A DNA stretch of 64,000 nt from Salvia splendens (GCF_004379255.2 NC_056052.1:2232001-2296000), one strand, 5' to 3'. Positions 11,339 to 24,069 are shown, counted from the stretch's first letter. Notes: generated by a model not told the origin, from the sequence alone. Translations and numbers: made by a program.

Positions 11339-11902
11339 TATATGTTTAACTTAGTGATAAGCATCAATGAATGTATATATAGGTCTATCTTAATACAAAG
11401 AAAATAACTTACTAATACACTGTATATATAGGTCTATCTATATATCCGTATAGATACTTAATTTATACAAATATATATCTAGTAGATCACATGACCAATG
11501 AAGATGAGATCAATTTTTTGTTTTGTGACGATTAAACTTCTTTAATTGACCTAGAACATAATCAATTATAGTAGTAAAACGTACCACATCACTGATTATT
11601 AATGTTTTTTATTGACATAGTCCATAATCAATCACAGTAGTAGTATTAAAAATTGCCACATGACTTATTCTTATCGAATATTGGTTGTTCAATTCAAAAC
11701 ACTTTCGGTAACTAAAACACCCAACTGCATTTGCTGGGGCCATAAAAAATTAAAGCAAAATACGAATTGAATTGATGAGTAATGAGGTCCAAGAATTTGC
11801 TATTTAATTGCAAGATCTCTCTTCTCTCCTCTCCTCTTCTATTCTCTTCCCTTCCCTTCTCTTCTCTTCTCTTCTCATCTCAGTCATCAAGAGTGAGAGA
11901 GA
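11339..11902. other. Upstream region and 5' leader of the MATE gene
   Basis: AT-rich spacer followed by a CT-only tract at about 11816-11880 (TCTCTTCTCTCCTCTCCTCT and similar), which is typical of plant 5' leaders and lies directly before the MATE start codon. No other feature was recognised. Confidence 0.5.
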
Positions 11903-14900
11903 ATGTCAAACACAACCAAAAATGATGAAACACAGCTCAAGGCACCATTGTTAGAAGACATAAGAAAGAGCACAGAATTAGTAGAAAAAGAAGATGGAGA
12001 CAACCCTCGGCTGAGTAGCAGAGTTTGGGTGGAGACGAAGATGCTATGGCGGATTGTGGGCCCCGCCATTTTCAGCCGCATGACGTCGTACACGATGTTC
12101 GTCATCACCCAGGCCTTCGCCGGCCACCTGGGTGACCTCGAGCTCGCCGCCATGTCCATCGCCTCCAACGTCATCGTCGGCTTCGACTTCGGCCTCCTGG
12201 TAATTCCGAACCAAACATCTCGTTACCAACTCCAATGTCCCACGTCAGTTGTCATGTAATACAACTGACGTGAGATTTATAGACTGGTCTTCTTTTAGGA
12301 TGAGTTTGTAACATTATATGAAATTAAACTAATAGAATGGTCAATTTGAATTATAGTTTTTGTAAGATATATCAAACTAAATTTTTCCTCCAACATATTA
12401 AATGACCAAATGAGTTTTTTTTTTATGTTCAGCTGGTTAAATTGGTCAAATGTGATGAGAATTAGATTCTGTCTGAATTCTCATGTTTGGTCTGTAATAA
12501 TGGCAGTTAGGTATGGCGAGCGCGCTGGAGACGCTATGTGGGCAGGCGTACGGGGCGAAGAAGCACTACATGCTGGGGATCTACCTGCAGCGGTCGTGGA
12601 TCGTGCTTTTCGCGTGCTGCGTTGCGCTGCTGCCGCTCTTCTTCTACGCCACCCCGATCCTGAAGGCGGTGGGGCAGCCGGACGATGTGGCGGAGCTGTC
12701 GGGGACGGTGGCGCTGGTCTTCATCCCGCTCCACTTCAGCTTCGCCATGACGTTCCCGCTGCAGCGCTTCCTGCAGAGCCAGCTCAAGAACATCGTCACT
12801 GCGTACGTGAACCTCGGTGCGTTTATCGTGCACGTGCTCATGAGCTACCTCCTCGTCTACCGCCTCGGCCTCGGCCTCGTGGCCACCGCCTTCACCCTCA
12901 ACATCTCGTGGTGGATCACGGTGGTTGGTTTGTTCGTCTACGTTGTCGGTGGTGGATGCCCCCAGACGTGGACCGGGTTCTCGACCCAAGCGTTCTGCGG
13001 TCTGTGGGATTTCCTCAAGCTCTCGGCTTCTTCGGGTGTCATGCTATGGTCCTTCTCCTTCTCCTTCTCCTTCTCCGTTTCCTACTATCTTAACTACTTT
13101 TGTTTATAAAATATTGATTTAATTTTTTTTTACTTTGAAATGGACTAGTTTGGAGAATTGGTACTACAGGATTCTGATTGTGATGACTGGAAATCTCAAG
13201 AACGCGACAATTGCAGTGGATGCATTGTCTGTCTGGTAAGTAGATGACGGCGAGTCACCACTTAATGATTAAAATTGTATTATAGAACAATACGAAGTTA
13301 AAAAGTAGTATTGAGAACGTTCGATTTTGATATGTTATCTGTGTGGTAAGTAGACGACGAATCGAAACTTAATGAATAGAATTGCTTAATATTACAAAAT
13401 GAAGTTTAAATGTGACTATCAATTTCTAGTTTCGTCTTCGATATTGCTACAACCTTGACTAATATGTCTTTTTCTCTTTTGGTGACTTAATTTGTCGCAT
13501 CTCTCTCGTGGTACAGAATATTCATATTTATCTTAATTCTCTACAATTGACAAAATATATATGGAATAGTAGTTTGCTACATATTCATTAGTATGTCTTC
13601 TAGTTGATAAATTGTATATATGTGTATATAATTTATTTTTTCTTTTTTTGCAGCATGAACATCAATGGCTGGGAAATGATGATCCCTCTTTCATTTTTTG
13701 CTGGAACCGGGTAAAAATCATTGCCTTTATGAATTATATTTTATGATTTCTAATAATTTATGTTACAAAATCTATAATTAATCACTAAACACAGGATTTC
13801 TTTAGTCATTACTGTGGCAATGACTTAGACTGAAATTGTAGTACTCCATTTTTTAAGGTTAATGCAATGACACATGTCTCAGTACCGTTGGTCATACATT
13901 TTTTTAAGAAACAACGGTGGATTGATTAAAAGTACCGCTGGTCATACATTGATTGAACAAAAAATTCGACATGTGGTAGTAAATAGAAAGTTCTGCGACA
14001 TGTCATAGTAAATTAACAATACTAGTATTAAATAAAAACATGGAGGGACCTTTTTAGAAAGTTACACAACATGGTACTCAATCAATGCAGTAGATGTGCT
14101 GGATTTGGTCAAACCTTACGTTGTCGGTTAAAATTTTAATAGTCCAGGCATATCGTTTGTCACGTGGTGTCTACAGTTAATTATAATTACAAAAAGAGAG
14201 AGAAAAAGGAGGAGCAGCAAGTATGTTTATGCAATTGCGACCGAACACATCACATGATAATCGAACTGTTTGATTTTTACTCTGTACAAAGTGATGATGT
14301 TTATATCCAAACTTCTCTGTTATAGATAGGAGGTTTCACCATTTAGTGCCCGAAGAGAAAGTCGATTCGCTTTCTTAGTACATGTGATTCGACCGCTGAC
14401 GACACATTTGGAAATGCATGCAGGGTAAGAGTGGCTAATGAGCTAGGAGCAGGGAATGGGAAAGGAGCCAAATTTGCAACCATAGTATCAGTGTGTGAAT
14501 CAATGGTGATTGGATTAATATTTTGGCTACTTATAATGCTATTCCACAATGAGATTGCTCTCATTTTCACATCAAGCCCACCTGTCTTAGAAGCTGTCTC
14601 CCACCTCTCTCTTCTTTTAGCCTTCACAATTCTTCTCAACAGTGTTCAACCAATTCTCTCAGGTAAGATATATGTGTCATAAAATATGTTACACTTTGTG
14701 GCCATTCATAATATTTATCTCTTTTAGCACCTAATCAGTTATTGTCATTAAATTTTGTACTCACATATGTTTTGATTTTACTTTGACATGGATGACACAA
14801 TCCTATTAAATGTAATATTTATTGTCCTGATGTACACATCCCATGTTCTTTCACATTCAAAATTTATTAACAAAATCAGAGTTGATATTTGTTTGCATTA

Positions 14901-15550
14901 TAATAATTGAATAGAAAAAACATGATGAAAAAATGAAATTGAGAAGGTGTTTGAATGATGAAGGGGTGGCCGTTGGATCTGGATGGCAATCATACGTGGC
15001 ATACATCAACCTTGGGTGCTACTATTTGGTGGGAGTTCCACTTGGAGTTTTGATGGGATGGGTATTTGATCAAGGAGTTATGGTATGCATGAAAATCATA
15101 ATTTTGAAATTAATACACATAATTAACAATTTTAGATTAAATTAAAATTTTCATATTTTATTTCAGGGCATTTGGGCTGGTATGATATTCGGTGGAACTG
15201 CAGTTCAGACACTAATACTTGCTATTATTACAATAAGATGTGACTGGGAAAAGGAGGTAATTAGTTTAAATATTATTTAATTTTTATTGTTTCAATATTT
15301 TGTCTAATGTATTACTATTAATAAACATTTCAATAGTCTAGGTGCATGAAAGGTATATATCTGACATAAAATGATAAAAGGAAAAAAAACAAATGTATAG
15401 GAATATTTTTCAGAATGAAAAATGATAAAAATAGCTCAAATGTGTCTTATTATTATTGATCACAATTTGATAATGTATGTCTGAATTCTGCAGGCGGCTA
15501 AGGCAACTATGCATGTGAACAAGTGGTCAGATTCAAGAAACACTGCATAA
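11903..15550 (+). CDS. MATE efflux transporter (DETOXIFICATION family), 8 exons, about 495 aa
   Basis: Exons: 11903..12199, 12507..13048, 13149..13235, 13654..13710, 14424..14662, 14964..15082, 15167..15256 and 15494..15550. All introns are GT-AG, the phases join, and the 1488 bases give 495 residues, the usual MATE length. Diagnostic sequences are [37 protein letters not shown] (the family signature), [57 protein letters not shown] and [20 protein letters not shown], in the order of the two MatE repeats; about 12 membrane helices are expected. MATE proteins export organic cations, flavonoids, alkaloids or hormones from the cytosol using an H+ or Na+ gradient. The donor after exon 2 (GTCCTT, within a CCTTCT repeat) is weak. 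Substrate and membrane (vacuole or plasma membrane) cannot be read from the sequence; it looks closest to the DTX27/29 type, from memory. Confidence 0.93.
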
Positions 15551-16621
15551 ACTGATAAAGAGATAGGGCCAACACCTAATTTTTTTTGTAATTTCTTCAA
15601 GTACTTACTAAAATTGTAATTTAAGTGACACCAGAATTCAAGTTCATATATAATGGTGATGTATTGGATTGGATTTAAGGTTACATTTTTTATAAAGATT
15701 TTGGTTTTTGCTTGTACAACCTATAAACTAGTAACATATGTATGTATTGGCACAATTATAAACTAAATCCGTATCAAATATATATGAATTAATAGGAGAT
15801 AGCAAAGAAGTAGAGATGCATGGTTAATCGCAAGCGTTGATTTGACCCGGAATCGGATCGATGGTTATAATTTTGAAACCAAAATAATTGTAAACGTGCT
15901 GAATCGTCCACTTTTGTTTCGATATTTTTGAACAGTGAACTAGCTATTTCGGCTCAAAGTCAGGGAAATAAATAGGTAAAATTCCGCCGGTTTTGAACCG
16001 GAAACAATTTCCGGCACCGGCGGACGTCTACAAAGAAGCATGGTTATTTCTTTCATGGGCTTTAGATTCAATACTCATGCCGTACATAACAGCCCAATTT
16101 TCCAAAGCCCAAATTCATATGGGTATTGCCAAATTAAAGTATATAATAAAAAATACAAGAAAAAATGACCCATGCCGTATTATATTAATTCAGTTGTATT
16201 AATATTTTCATTTAAATTTTTATTGCATTATATGATTTTGAAATATAAGATCGCGACTAGATAATCTTAATAATAAAAGTTGATATATACGTAATTTAAG
16301 TATTTTATCCAAGTGTATAAGATGTCAAAAGCTGTTTAGTGAGGCTGGCTTGTTGAAAATATTAATTTACAAGCAATTAGTATAAGACATCTGGATTTGG
16401 ATGGAAGTAGACTAGGCTTTTTAGTAGTGTTTACTCAAACTCTATGCTTCATTAACCTTTTAATTATGTGTCGCAGAAGAAAATATGAAGATGCATGTGA
16501 ACTCCTAATTAAATAACAAATTAACAGTACCTAATTCAATTACCTTGTGCGAGCCAGTAGAACAAGAAATAAATGTGATGGCATTATTTTAACGTTAGAA
16601 AAGTTAATCCAAATCACAGGA
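15551..16621. other. 3' flank of the MATE gene and spacer
   Basis: Includes the presumed 3' UTR of the MATE gene. The 69-codon frame at 15993 shows no family resemblance. Nothing else was recognised. Confidence 0.45.
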
Positions 16622-17301
16622 GACCATCCACGTCCATGCTCTTTGACAAGAGCATGGATGTTGGTCCGGATCTACTTTTATTCATTTTTTACTCTCTATT
16701 CTTCTGCAATAGCATAATACCCACATCCACGCTCTTCCGCAAGAGCATGCTCAAGGGTCCCACCATTCTTTTATTCAATTTAAATAATTCAATTACTAAA
16801 AACATTTCCACAATATTAAAATGCATTAAAAATACCGGAAATACTATTACAAATTACTAAAAAATTAAAAATTACATAATTAAAATACTAAAAATTAAAA
16901 ATTACATAATTAAAATCCTAAAAATTGAGGTTGAGAGAGTTGTTTGGTATAGTGTGATTTTTTGTGTTGAAATGAAGGTATTTTATTTATAGATGAAAGT
17001 GTGAATTTTGGGATAAAAATAATAAAAAAATAAATTTAAAATGTGGAAAAAATGGATATATTTTATTGGGAAGTGAGAAGATATTTTTTTTATTAAATCT
17101 GAATTTTTCACATTTTTTCGAATTAAAAAACAAAAAAAAATGATAAACCAACGGCCAATCAGAGCATGCAGTGTCGGCTGCTCGTGCTCTTGCCGTCGGC
17201 ACCGCGGTGCTCTTAGCTAAGAGCAGGGCCGTACCGTCGGCAAGAGCACAGCGGTGAGCACGGCGGATGCTCTTGCATAAAAGCATCGATGCAGGTGCTC
17301 T
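16622..17301. mobile_element. Possible non-autonomous Harbinger-like element
   Basis: Imperfect inverted ends: the left has GAGACCATCCACGTCCATGC, and the right read backwards has GAGCACCTGCATCGATGC, each followed by GCAAGAGCAT/ACAAGAGCAT words. Many GCTCTT/AAGAGC motifs are subterminal, with an AT-rich middle that has short direct repeats (AAAAATTACATAATTAAAAT twice near 16870-16915). The target duplication is unclear, so the borders are approximate. Confidence 0.45.
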
Positions 17302-17454
17302 AATGAGCAAGAGTTCAATGTGACAACTATCAAAGTTTTGCCACAAAAATACAAACACACACAAAAGCCTAGGCAAAAAACAATCTCGCCTCTTCGTGCA
17401 CAGCTCAATCTTATAGTCTCTGATATAATTGAATTTATCTCACACTTCACCGGT

Positions 17455-17713
17455 AGAAAATAGGATTAGGACACCATCCTCTAATCCACGTATCAAGATG
17501 CCAAAATAAACACTTCTTCTCCATCTTCACTATGAACATCTTATTCCGAATAATATTACAAATTGAACATGACATGACATAGAACATGACGATCCACATC
17601 TTCATGTCCTGTTTTGCAAGCGGTGTACCCCATCCGGGCTACAAAGAGTAGACTTAAGAAAATGTTCCATCGATCATAGCAATGTACCATAACTTTCTTG
17701 GCACCCTAGAAAG
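17455..17713. repeat. Dispersed repeat fragment related to 60245-60360
   Basis: The words ATTAGGA, GACACCA, CCACGTATCAAGATG and CTTCTTCTCCA recur in the same order near 60260-60350. The element type was not identified; it is non-coding here. Confidence 0.4.
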
Positions 17714-17716
17714 TTA

Positions 17717-18156
17717 GGTCTCATTTGGTAGCCGAGTTAGAATTTGTAATATTAGTTAAAACAAGATAGTTTATTTAGTTTCGTGTGAATAAGATAACAC
17801 AAGTGGTTGTTTGGTATGTTAGACAAATAAAACAAATATTTTAACTCTATGTTTGGTATATTAATTTGCACTACTATTTACATTTAAATTTTAATCGTAT
17901 AAAAGTATCCTAGTGAATCTCAATTCAAACGGGAGGGCGAAATTCTGAGGATAGTAAGATAATTTGAGTTAGGTATCATGATTGAATTTTCATATAGATT
18001 AATTAACACCTGTTTATTACAATTATTTATCACATGAAAAACAAGACAGACCGAAAAAATACACGGGTTAAAATTTTTTTTAACTCGCATAATAAATACT
18101 AGAAGTAGGATAAATACGAGTATTAATTAACCTAACTAAAACTACCAAAGAGACCC
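17717..18156. mobile_element. Harbinger-like MITE, 440 bp
   Basis: Left end GGTCTCATTTGGTAG and right end CTACCAAAGAGACCC are inverted repeats, flanked on both sides by TTA (17714-17716 and 18157-18159). The interior is AT-rich and non-coding. Confidence 0.75.
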
Positions 18157-18159
18157 TTA

Positions 18160-19506
18160 GGATATGATAGTACAGTTGTATAATGATTGACATAATTTCC
18201 TTCTTGGATGACCTTATTAGAGGCCAATTGAAGGAATTAAGTAAATAATTTTTAATGTGGTAATTAAGGTCTAGACTCAAAACCCTATCCAGCTATTGCT
18301 AGCCCTCCAGCTGTAAAAATTCCTTCATTTATTTCCGGTAATTTGGGGACAAGTTGTTATTTTTCAATAGTAATCCGACACCAACACAACATCAACACCA
18401 ACGTGGTTGTTGTGGATATACTACTATTATGTTTGTACTTATTTAACATTAGTATACTTGAATTACTATTGAAACATAGAAGAATGTATCATACGTCGAT
18501 GTCATATTGTTTTTTAATTTAATCTATGATATACGATTTAATGTTGCGATCATTGCTAGTAATGAATGTCAGATGCAGAACGAAAATACACCACCAAAAT
18601 GGGTTAGGATGGATCGTAGGACCAATGATAGTTTCGAATTTTGAAATTAATGAAGTTTTTTTTAAAATAATGAATAAAGAAAACCACAACATTCATTGAT
18701 GTCGTTCAATTTATGGTGTGGTTTCAGAATTTATGCTAAGAGAAAATATTCCATACCTTGAAATTGTAACCATATTATGCAAGAGAAAATGTTTTTGTGC
18801 AAATTTAAAATATGTCTGTTCAAATTGATGAAAAGAAAATATTCCTATGCAGAATTTTGATGAAAATAGGCTGTATAGAGAATAGAATTTTGATGATTTT
18901 TTGCAGTATCATGAATTTATGTAAGATAAAATATTCTTGTGCAAGTTGAAAATATTTGTTTTTGGGTTGTTTATGGAGTAGAAAATCAAGAGAATGTTTT
19001 AATTGACCTCTCTAGTGAGAAGACATCGGGAAATGTTAACAAGCAAATGTTTTCAATTTAAATATTAAATTAAATACCTTATTCTCTTCATAATTAGAAG
19101 CTAGGCACGTCAAAAGTTGTAGTGCGACCCATGAAAAACGTATGGATTAAGGTAAGGTCGTTTCCAAATAGACAAGGTTGATTAGCAACTTATAATTTTC
19201 TAATTACATATGTATTTTATCTTTACTAATTAAGTTGTTTGCTGCCTCCCCCGTTAGTAGAGTCGCGCTAATGGTTCTCCATTTACTTCCGTAGTGACTT
19301 GAACCTCCGATGTAATGGTTAAATGAGAAGCGTTTTACAAATTAAGTTGTGCTTGATCGTCTATCTAGCTAGTCGTTTGTCAACATTTTCAATTTTATTT
19401 TAAATAGACTGCAACTCACCATCTTCTCCTATATGTGCGCTGCCCCCTTGTCTGCTCAATTCCTTCCTCAATAACACAACAAACAGTGCTTTAGAGAGAT
19501 AAAAAA
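18160..19506. other. Spacer upstream of the bHLH gene
   Basis: AT-rich, with loosely repeated GCAAG..GAAAATATTC words between 18720 and 18960. A GGTTCAAGTC word on the minus strand near 19300 resembles a tRNA box B but has no partner box A. The last part is presumably the bHLH promoter and leader. Confidence 0.4.
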
Positions 19507-20679
19507 ATGGCTATGGAAGCAATGATTTACAACTACACTACGGAATTGAACATGTTTGGAGTTGAAGAAAAGGCCAACACACCGGAGGCACGGCGCAAGA
19601 GGCGGCGGAGCAAGCCATCGATGAACGAGGAGGAGCTCGAGACGAAGAGGATGACTCACATCGCCGTCGAGAGGAATCGCCGCCGCCAGATGAACGACTA
19701 CCTCGCCGTCCTCCGCTCCTTGATGCCTCCTTCCTATTCTCAAAGAGTAAAACTATTTAAAAAATAATTATTATTCTTTTAACATTTCCCATAAATAACT
19801 AGTCTTCTTATTTTTTTTTGTGGATATACTTATGTGTATGATTATGTTAACCTTTGAGTTAAACGTTGTCTGATTGAAAAATTTTCAGAATATACTACTA
19901 TACATAGGAAACTATATTCTTTTTTCCATGAATGATTTTGTACGAACAGATCTTATCTACATGATTATTCCGACTGATTTTTAATATTTGGAGACAGATC
20001 ATAATTTGACCAAATTTCATGGAATTTCTAATAATTTGCCATAAATACTATATTACTATTACATTATATATTACTCACATTAAATTTAATGTCACATTGT
20101 AGGGAGATCAAGCATCAATAGTTGGTGGTGCGATCAATTTTGTGAAAGAACTCGAGCATCTACTTCAACTCTCCACTTTTCCTCAATTATACACTAGGAG
20201 TTCAAGTAGCAACTCTTGTATCACGGCGAATGTCGCGGTGGAGAGGCGGTCGGATATCGAGGTGACGATGATGGAGGGTCATGCAAGCATCAAGATCCTA
20301 GCAAAGAAAAACTCTAAGCAACTCCTCAAATTGGTGGCCGGATTTCAATCCCTTTGCCTCAACATTCTCCATCTTAGCATCACAACCGTTGATCAATCGG
20401 TTCTATACTCTTTCAGTGTTAAGGTATGTTTTCTACTCATTTTATTTCATATTTTACACCCTCTAATTAAGGAGAAAAATGCCAATATATATGACATGTT
20501 GGTCACATGCATGCATTAGACAAATTCCTATTCGAAAGAGTGAAAAATGTTGTTAAATAATTACATAAAATGAAATGCAGGTAGAAGATGAATGCCAGCT
20601 CAGCTCAGTGAATGAGATAGCCACAAAAATACAAGAGATGATTGGAAGGATCCAACAAGAATCTACTTCTTTAGCTTAG
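19507..20679 (+). CDS. bHLH transcription factor, group Ia-like, 3 exons, about 219 aa
   Basis: Exons 19507..19746, 20103..20423 and 20581..20679, GT-AG introns in phase 0, 660 bases in total. The bHLH domain spans about residues 47-100: the basic region [20 protein letters not shown] carries His51, Glu55 and Arg59 (the E-box-reading triad), then helix 1 ([10 protein letters not shown]), the loop, and helix 2 after intron 1 ([20 protein letters not shown]). This reading is that of plant group Ia (bHLH94/96 and the stomatal SPCH/MUTE/FAMA branch). The C-terminal part ([39 protein letters not shown]) is the ACT-like dimerisation fold of the group. It is shorter than bHLH96 (about 320 aa) because the N-terminus is brief, with a basic [11 protein letters not shown] patch. 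Decayed copies of its exons lie at 21930 and 30820. It acts in the nucleus; target genes are unknown. Confidence 0.9.
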
Positions 20680-21232
20680 AAAATTGTCATATCTCTTTAC
20701 ATTTTGTAAAACTTAGTATTAAGATGGAAGTAGTATGTTATTTTATAGTACTATTATAGTTTAATAGTCTAGTTTAAGCATGTCACATATTTAATACTAC
20801 TCAATAATTGTAAGTGGTTTGAAAATCTTGGGAGCTGAATAGGAAATAAAATAAAATTATAAAATGAAATAAATCCAGAAAAATAATAAAAAGACTATTT
20901 CACCCTTTAAACAATGTATGAAGTTTGTTTGATAATTTCAAAAGACTATTTAACCCTTTAAATTGTCAGATTCGAGCTTTTGGAGAAGAGACAATTTAAC
21001 TCAACTAGTTTTATCATCTTACAAAATATAGCAATTTTACATAAATTTTAGTATCAATTTTACATGTATGGAATATGAGATAATCAGATAAGAGATAAGG
21101 ATCGATATCGCAATAGCATAATAGAAGCCACTTTAAATCTAGTAATTTACTAGTTTTAAAAAAAGGCATGACTTAGTCAATATATAAATTAGCATAGTCA
21201 TTCATTTACAACATATACGATAGTAGAAAAAA
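20680..21232. other. Spacer between bHLH and the first S-protein homolog
   Basis: The bHLH 3' UTR, then AT-rich sequence. The last 70 bases (GGCATGACTTAGTCAATAT, CATTCATTTACAA) recur ahead of the second S-protein homolog at about 22935-22982 and, more weakly, the third, so they are probably its shared promoter. Confidence 0.5.
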
Positions 21233-21592
21233 ATGGCCCTCTTCTTCCCTTCTAAAGAGATGTTACTTGTCTTGATCTTCTCGATCTCACCCATCGGTTT
21301 TGGTTTTGACAACATATACGACTACGACATTGAGATCTACAATGGTTCGTACCACACGTCGTTGGTCACCACGTGCACGACCAGCTACATGCCCTTAGGA
21401 ACCGTGACCATAAAGCGTCGCTCCCGGCAAATATTCCAAGTGGGTATCTCGATGGGGAGAGGAGCATGTTAACGTGCAACATGACTATGGGAAAGTTGAA
21501 CGGAGGATTCACTTTTTTCGTGGATTGTTAGTGAGAGCGGCTTGTCCATGAGAAAGGATGGTCGTGAAGTGTTACATTATCGATGGCCTTAG
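21233..21592 (+). pseudogene. S-protein homolog (plant self-incompatibility S1 family), copy 1, broken
   Basis: It starts with MALFFPSKEMLLVLIFSIS, a secretion signal, then YDYDIEIYNGSYHTSLVTTC, the first beta-strand block of the S1/SPH family (small secreted cysteine proteins, founder the Papaver pistil S determinant). After codon 66 the frame shifts: the next frame gives LDGERSMLTCNMTMGKLNGG, and a third frame gives the family C-terminus WIVSESGLSMRKDGREVLHY followed by RWP and stop. The block between TFFVD and WIVSE that other copies retain is missing. Two frameshifts and a deletion make a normal product of about 120 residues impossible; only a 79-residue truncated peptide is open. It is copy 1 of three in the window. 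Confidence 0.8.
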
Positions 21593-21929
21593 AGTTATGT
21601 GTGTCATCAATAATATGGTGATTGTATACTACTATATGATATATGATTACTCAATCTATAATGAGAGTGTTTATTATGTTCGACATGCTACTATAATGTT
21701 ATACATTACGTGAATTATACGAAATGGTATCTGAAGTACAACTCAGTTGGTAATATGAGCAACTCAGTTTGGACGAAGACACATCAACTCAATAGTTACA
21801 AAATAGGACATTTTCACACACAAACACACACTACAGCACAATACAAACACTACATGCATCCACACAAACAAACTGCACACTCATCATTTTACAGAATAAA
21901 GAATTCAATTTCTTCAAATTCAATTGCAG

Positions 21930-22100
21930 AAAAGTTTAATGTTGAACTGACTGCAAATTGGAACTTATCTCCGGAGGCCCACCACAAGTGGCGGTGGAGC
22001 AAGCCATCGATGAACAAGCTCGAGACGAAGAGGATGACTCACATCGCCGTCGTTAGGCCGTCCTCCGCTCCTTGATGCCTCCTTCCTGTGCTCAAAGGGT
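21930..22100 (+). pseudogene. bHLH exon-1 fragment (copy 2)
   Basis: Matches exon 1 of the intact bHLH gene: [20 protein letters not shown] aligns with [22 protein letters not shown], followed by a deletion that removes the rest of the basic region and most of helix 1, and then the end of the exon and the GGTAAT donor at about 22100. Similarity continues faintly into intron 1. The DNA-reading residues are lost, so it is not functional as a bHLH. Confidence 0.8.
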
Positions 22101-23000
22101 AATTCTAATTAAAACAAACGATGGCTATAAATAATTAGTCTTTATAAATTTATATGCATGCAAATTTTATAGTGTGATTTTGTTTGGTAGGATACATGTT
22201 TTGTCAATTTAGGTTCATCTATTACTTTTGGCAGCGAAACTCACCATAATTAAATAAGAAATTTTTTATGGACCGAAAAAAAAAAAGAAAAATGTACCTT
22301 TGTTTCTTAAAATTAGAAATTCTTTCCTTTTTTATTTGTTTCCTAAAAATAGAAACTTTCCATATTAGGAAATGGACTCCACAATCCATTAACACTAGTT
22401 CTACTACTTTTCTCTTCCTCTTTCTTTGGGATGCTCTCCAAAAGGCCCCATACTAATAGAGTTAGGGGTAGCCTTGCAACTCTTATTCATTCTCCTATGA
22501 ACTCAATCACCAGGCTACTAACTATAACATGATATTTATTGAAAACGGATATTTTTCTATTAACGGATGTGCGATTATGCTATTTTCGGCTTGACCCTAA
22601 AGGGATATTTAGGCTTTCCGGACGCCTCCTCTTCCACACCCAACTCCCCCCTCACCCAAACAAAATCCGCCACTACAGTGTCTCTCATGGAACTGAATCA
22701 CCTAGTTAGATTTGTGATTGTGGTATCTCATCCATATATATTCTCTTATAAAAAAAAGTACTCCCTCCGTCCAATTTTAGGAGTCTCATTTGAGTTCGAC
22801 ACGAGTTTAATGTAAAGGAAAATTGGTGAAAAAAGTTGGTGGAATGAAAGCCATTTTCCTCTCTTTATTAGTGTAACTATTAAATCATAATTCAGTCTCC
22901 TATGTTAACTATAATATACTAGTTTTCATTTAAGGCATGACCTAGCCAATATTATAAATTAGTATACTCATTCATTTACAATTTAAACCCAAGTAAAAAA
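22101..23000. other. Spacer with a truncated Stowaway-like end
   Basis: No gene. From 22761 CTCCCTCCGTCC follows a TA dinucleotide, the left end of a Stowaway-type MITE without a matching right end. The last 70 bases resemble the promoter of SPH copy 1. Confidence 0.45.
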
Positions 23001-23213
23001 ATGGCCCTCTTCTTCCCTTCTAAAGAGATGCTACTCGTCTTGACCCTCTTGATCTCACTCATCCGTTTTGGTTCCTCACTCTCCCTTTTCGACTACGACA
23101 TTGAGATAAAAAAAAACAAGACGCCTCAATTTAACCTGGGCATGCAATGCATATGCACGATCGATGGCAAGACCGGTGGAGCCGTGGTCATAAATGTGAT
23201 TCAATATCGTTGA
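23001..23213 (+). pseudogene. S-protein homolog, copy 2, truncated
   Basis: Begins with the same signal peptide as copy 1 (MALFFPSKEMLLVL) and then LFDYDIEIKKNK; CICTIDGKTGGAVVI follows, after which the frame ends at codon 70 (INVIQYR). The whole C-terminal half of the family fold is gone; the end joins directly to the sequence that follows the third-copy YRW motif. Probably non-functional. The 3' flank resembles that of copies 1 and 3 (AACTCAGTTRGTA). Confidence 0.75.
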
Positions 23214-23746
23214 TAGTATTAGAGTTATGTATGTGTCAATAACTTCTTATCAATAGATCACGATTTATGTGATATGATTACTCATTCAATAAATAGAATG
23301 TTTTTCTATTTGACACATTACTATTACGTGAATAATTATATGAAAGGGTATCTATTTACGTGAAGCATAACTCAGTTAGTAGCATAAGTAACTCAATTAT
23401 AAGATTCTGGTCAATGAGCGCCGATAAATCTTTCAGACGCCCCTTGCCCTATTAAATGTTTCGTATTATATTTACATATTTAGTTTCAATGGTCAACACC
23501 TTCCTTCAAACCTTTTAACTCAAACTTGGGAGGAGTTGGATTTTTTCTAATTGGTTGGACCACTGACCCAATTATTTTTTGATTGGTTGGACCACTGACC
23601 CAAATTTTAAGCCCAGAATACTATTGGGTTAGTCATTTTTTTCAGTTTCAGCCCATATATACCTGCTGGGTCAGTTAAAGTTGGCCCATTGTCGGCAACC
23701 CGCTATCTATGGGTTCCATACTAAAACCAATTGGTGATAGGAGGAG
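23214..23746. other. Spacer upstream of the first Copia element
   Basis: No gene. A 30-base unit (TTGGTTGGACCACTGACCCA) is repeated twice near 23550-23602. Confidence 0.45.
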
Positions 23747-23751
23747 AGGCT
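23747..23751. repeat. Target-site duplication of Copia element 1
   Basis: AGGCT immediately before the 5' LTR is repeated immediately after the 3' LTR at 28642-28646, the 5-bp duplication expected of LTR retrotransposon integration. Confidence 0.9.
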
Positions 23752-23895
23752 TGTGAAAGTGTGTCCATGCAAACTACTGGAGCTCGGCTTCTGAGCTCGG
23801 AAATGAAGCTCGGCTTTGAGTCCGGTTGTGATCGAGTGGTGGAGCCTCGGCAGCTCCGAGAAGAGATCAAGAAATAAAGCTCGGCTTTGAGCTAG

Positions 23896-23995
23896 CCGAG
23901 AAAGGCAGTTCGGTTGATAACCGAGAAAGGCAGTTCGGTTGATAGCCGAGAAATGCAGTTCGGTTGCTAACCAAGAATGGCAGTTCGGTTTTAGC
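23896..23995 (+). repeat. Four 25-bp tandem repeats in the LTR U3
   Basis: Units of the form CCGAGAAAGGCAGTTCGGTT plus GATAA follow head to tail, the last two with a few changes. They lie about 65-165 bases before the TATA box, where enhancer repeats sit in some plant Copia LTRs. The same array is in the 3' LTR (28210-28309). Confidence 0.8.
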
Positions 23996-24061
23996 CGAGC
24001 AGCGGTTATAACTAACTTTGGGAAATAGAGTTAGTTGGATTTTATTTCTTGATTGCATCTT

Positions 24062-24069
24062 GTATAAAT
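24062..24069 (+). promoter_or_regulatory. TATA box of the Copia 1 LTR promoter
   Basis: TATAAATA in the LTR; transcription would be expected to start about 30 bases later, near 24100. The same box is at 28377-28384 in the 3' LTR. Confidence 0.55.

Noticed and set aside
12534..12989. 151-codon minus-strand frame opposite the MATE second exon
   Set aside because: Antisense shadow of a GC-rich coding exon; the sense strand carries the conserved MATE motifs.
19290..19320. Box B-like GGTTCAAGTC on the minus strand
   Set aside because: No box A, no tail and no target duplication; too little for a SINE or tRNA call.
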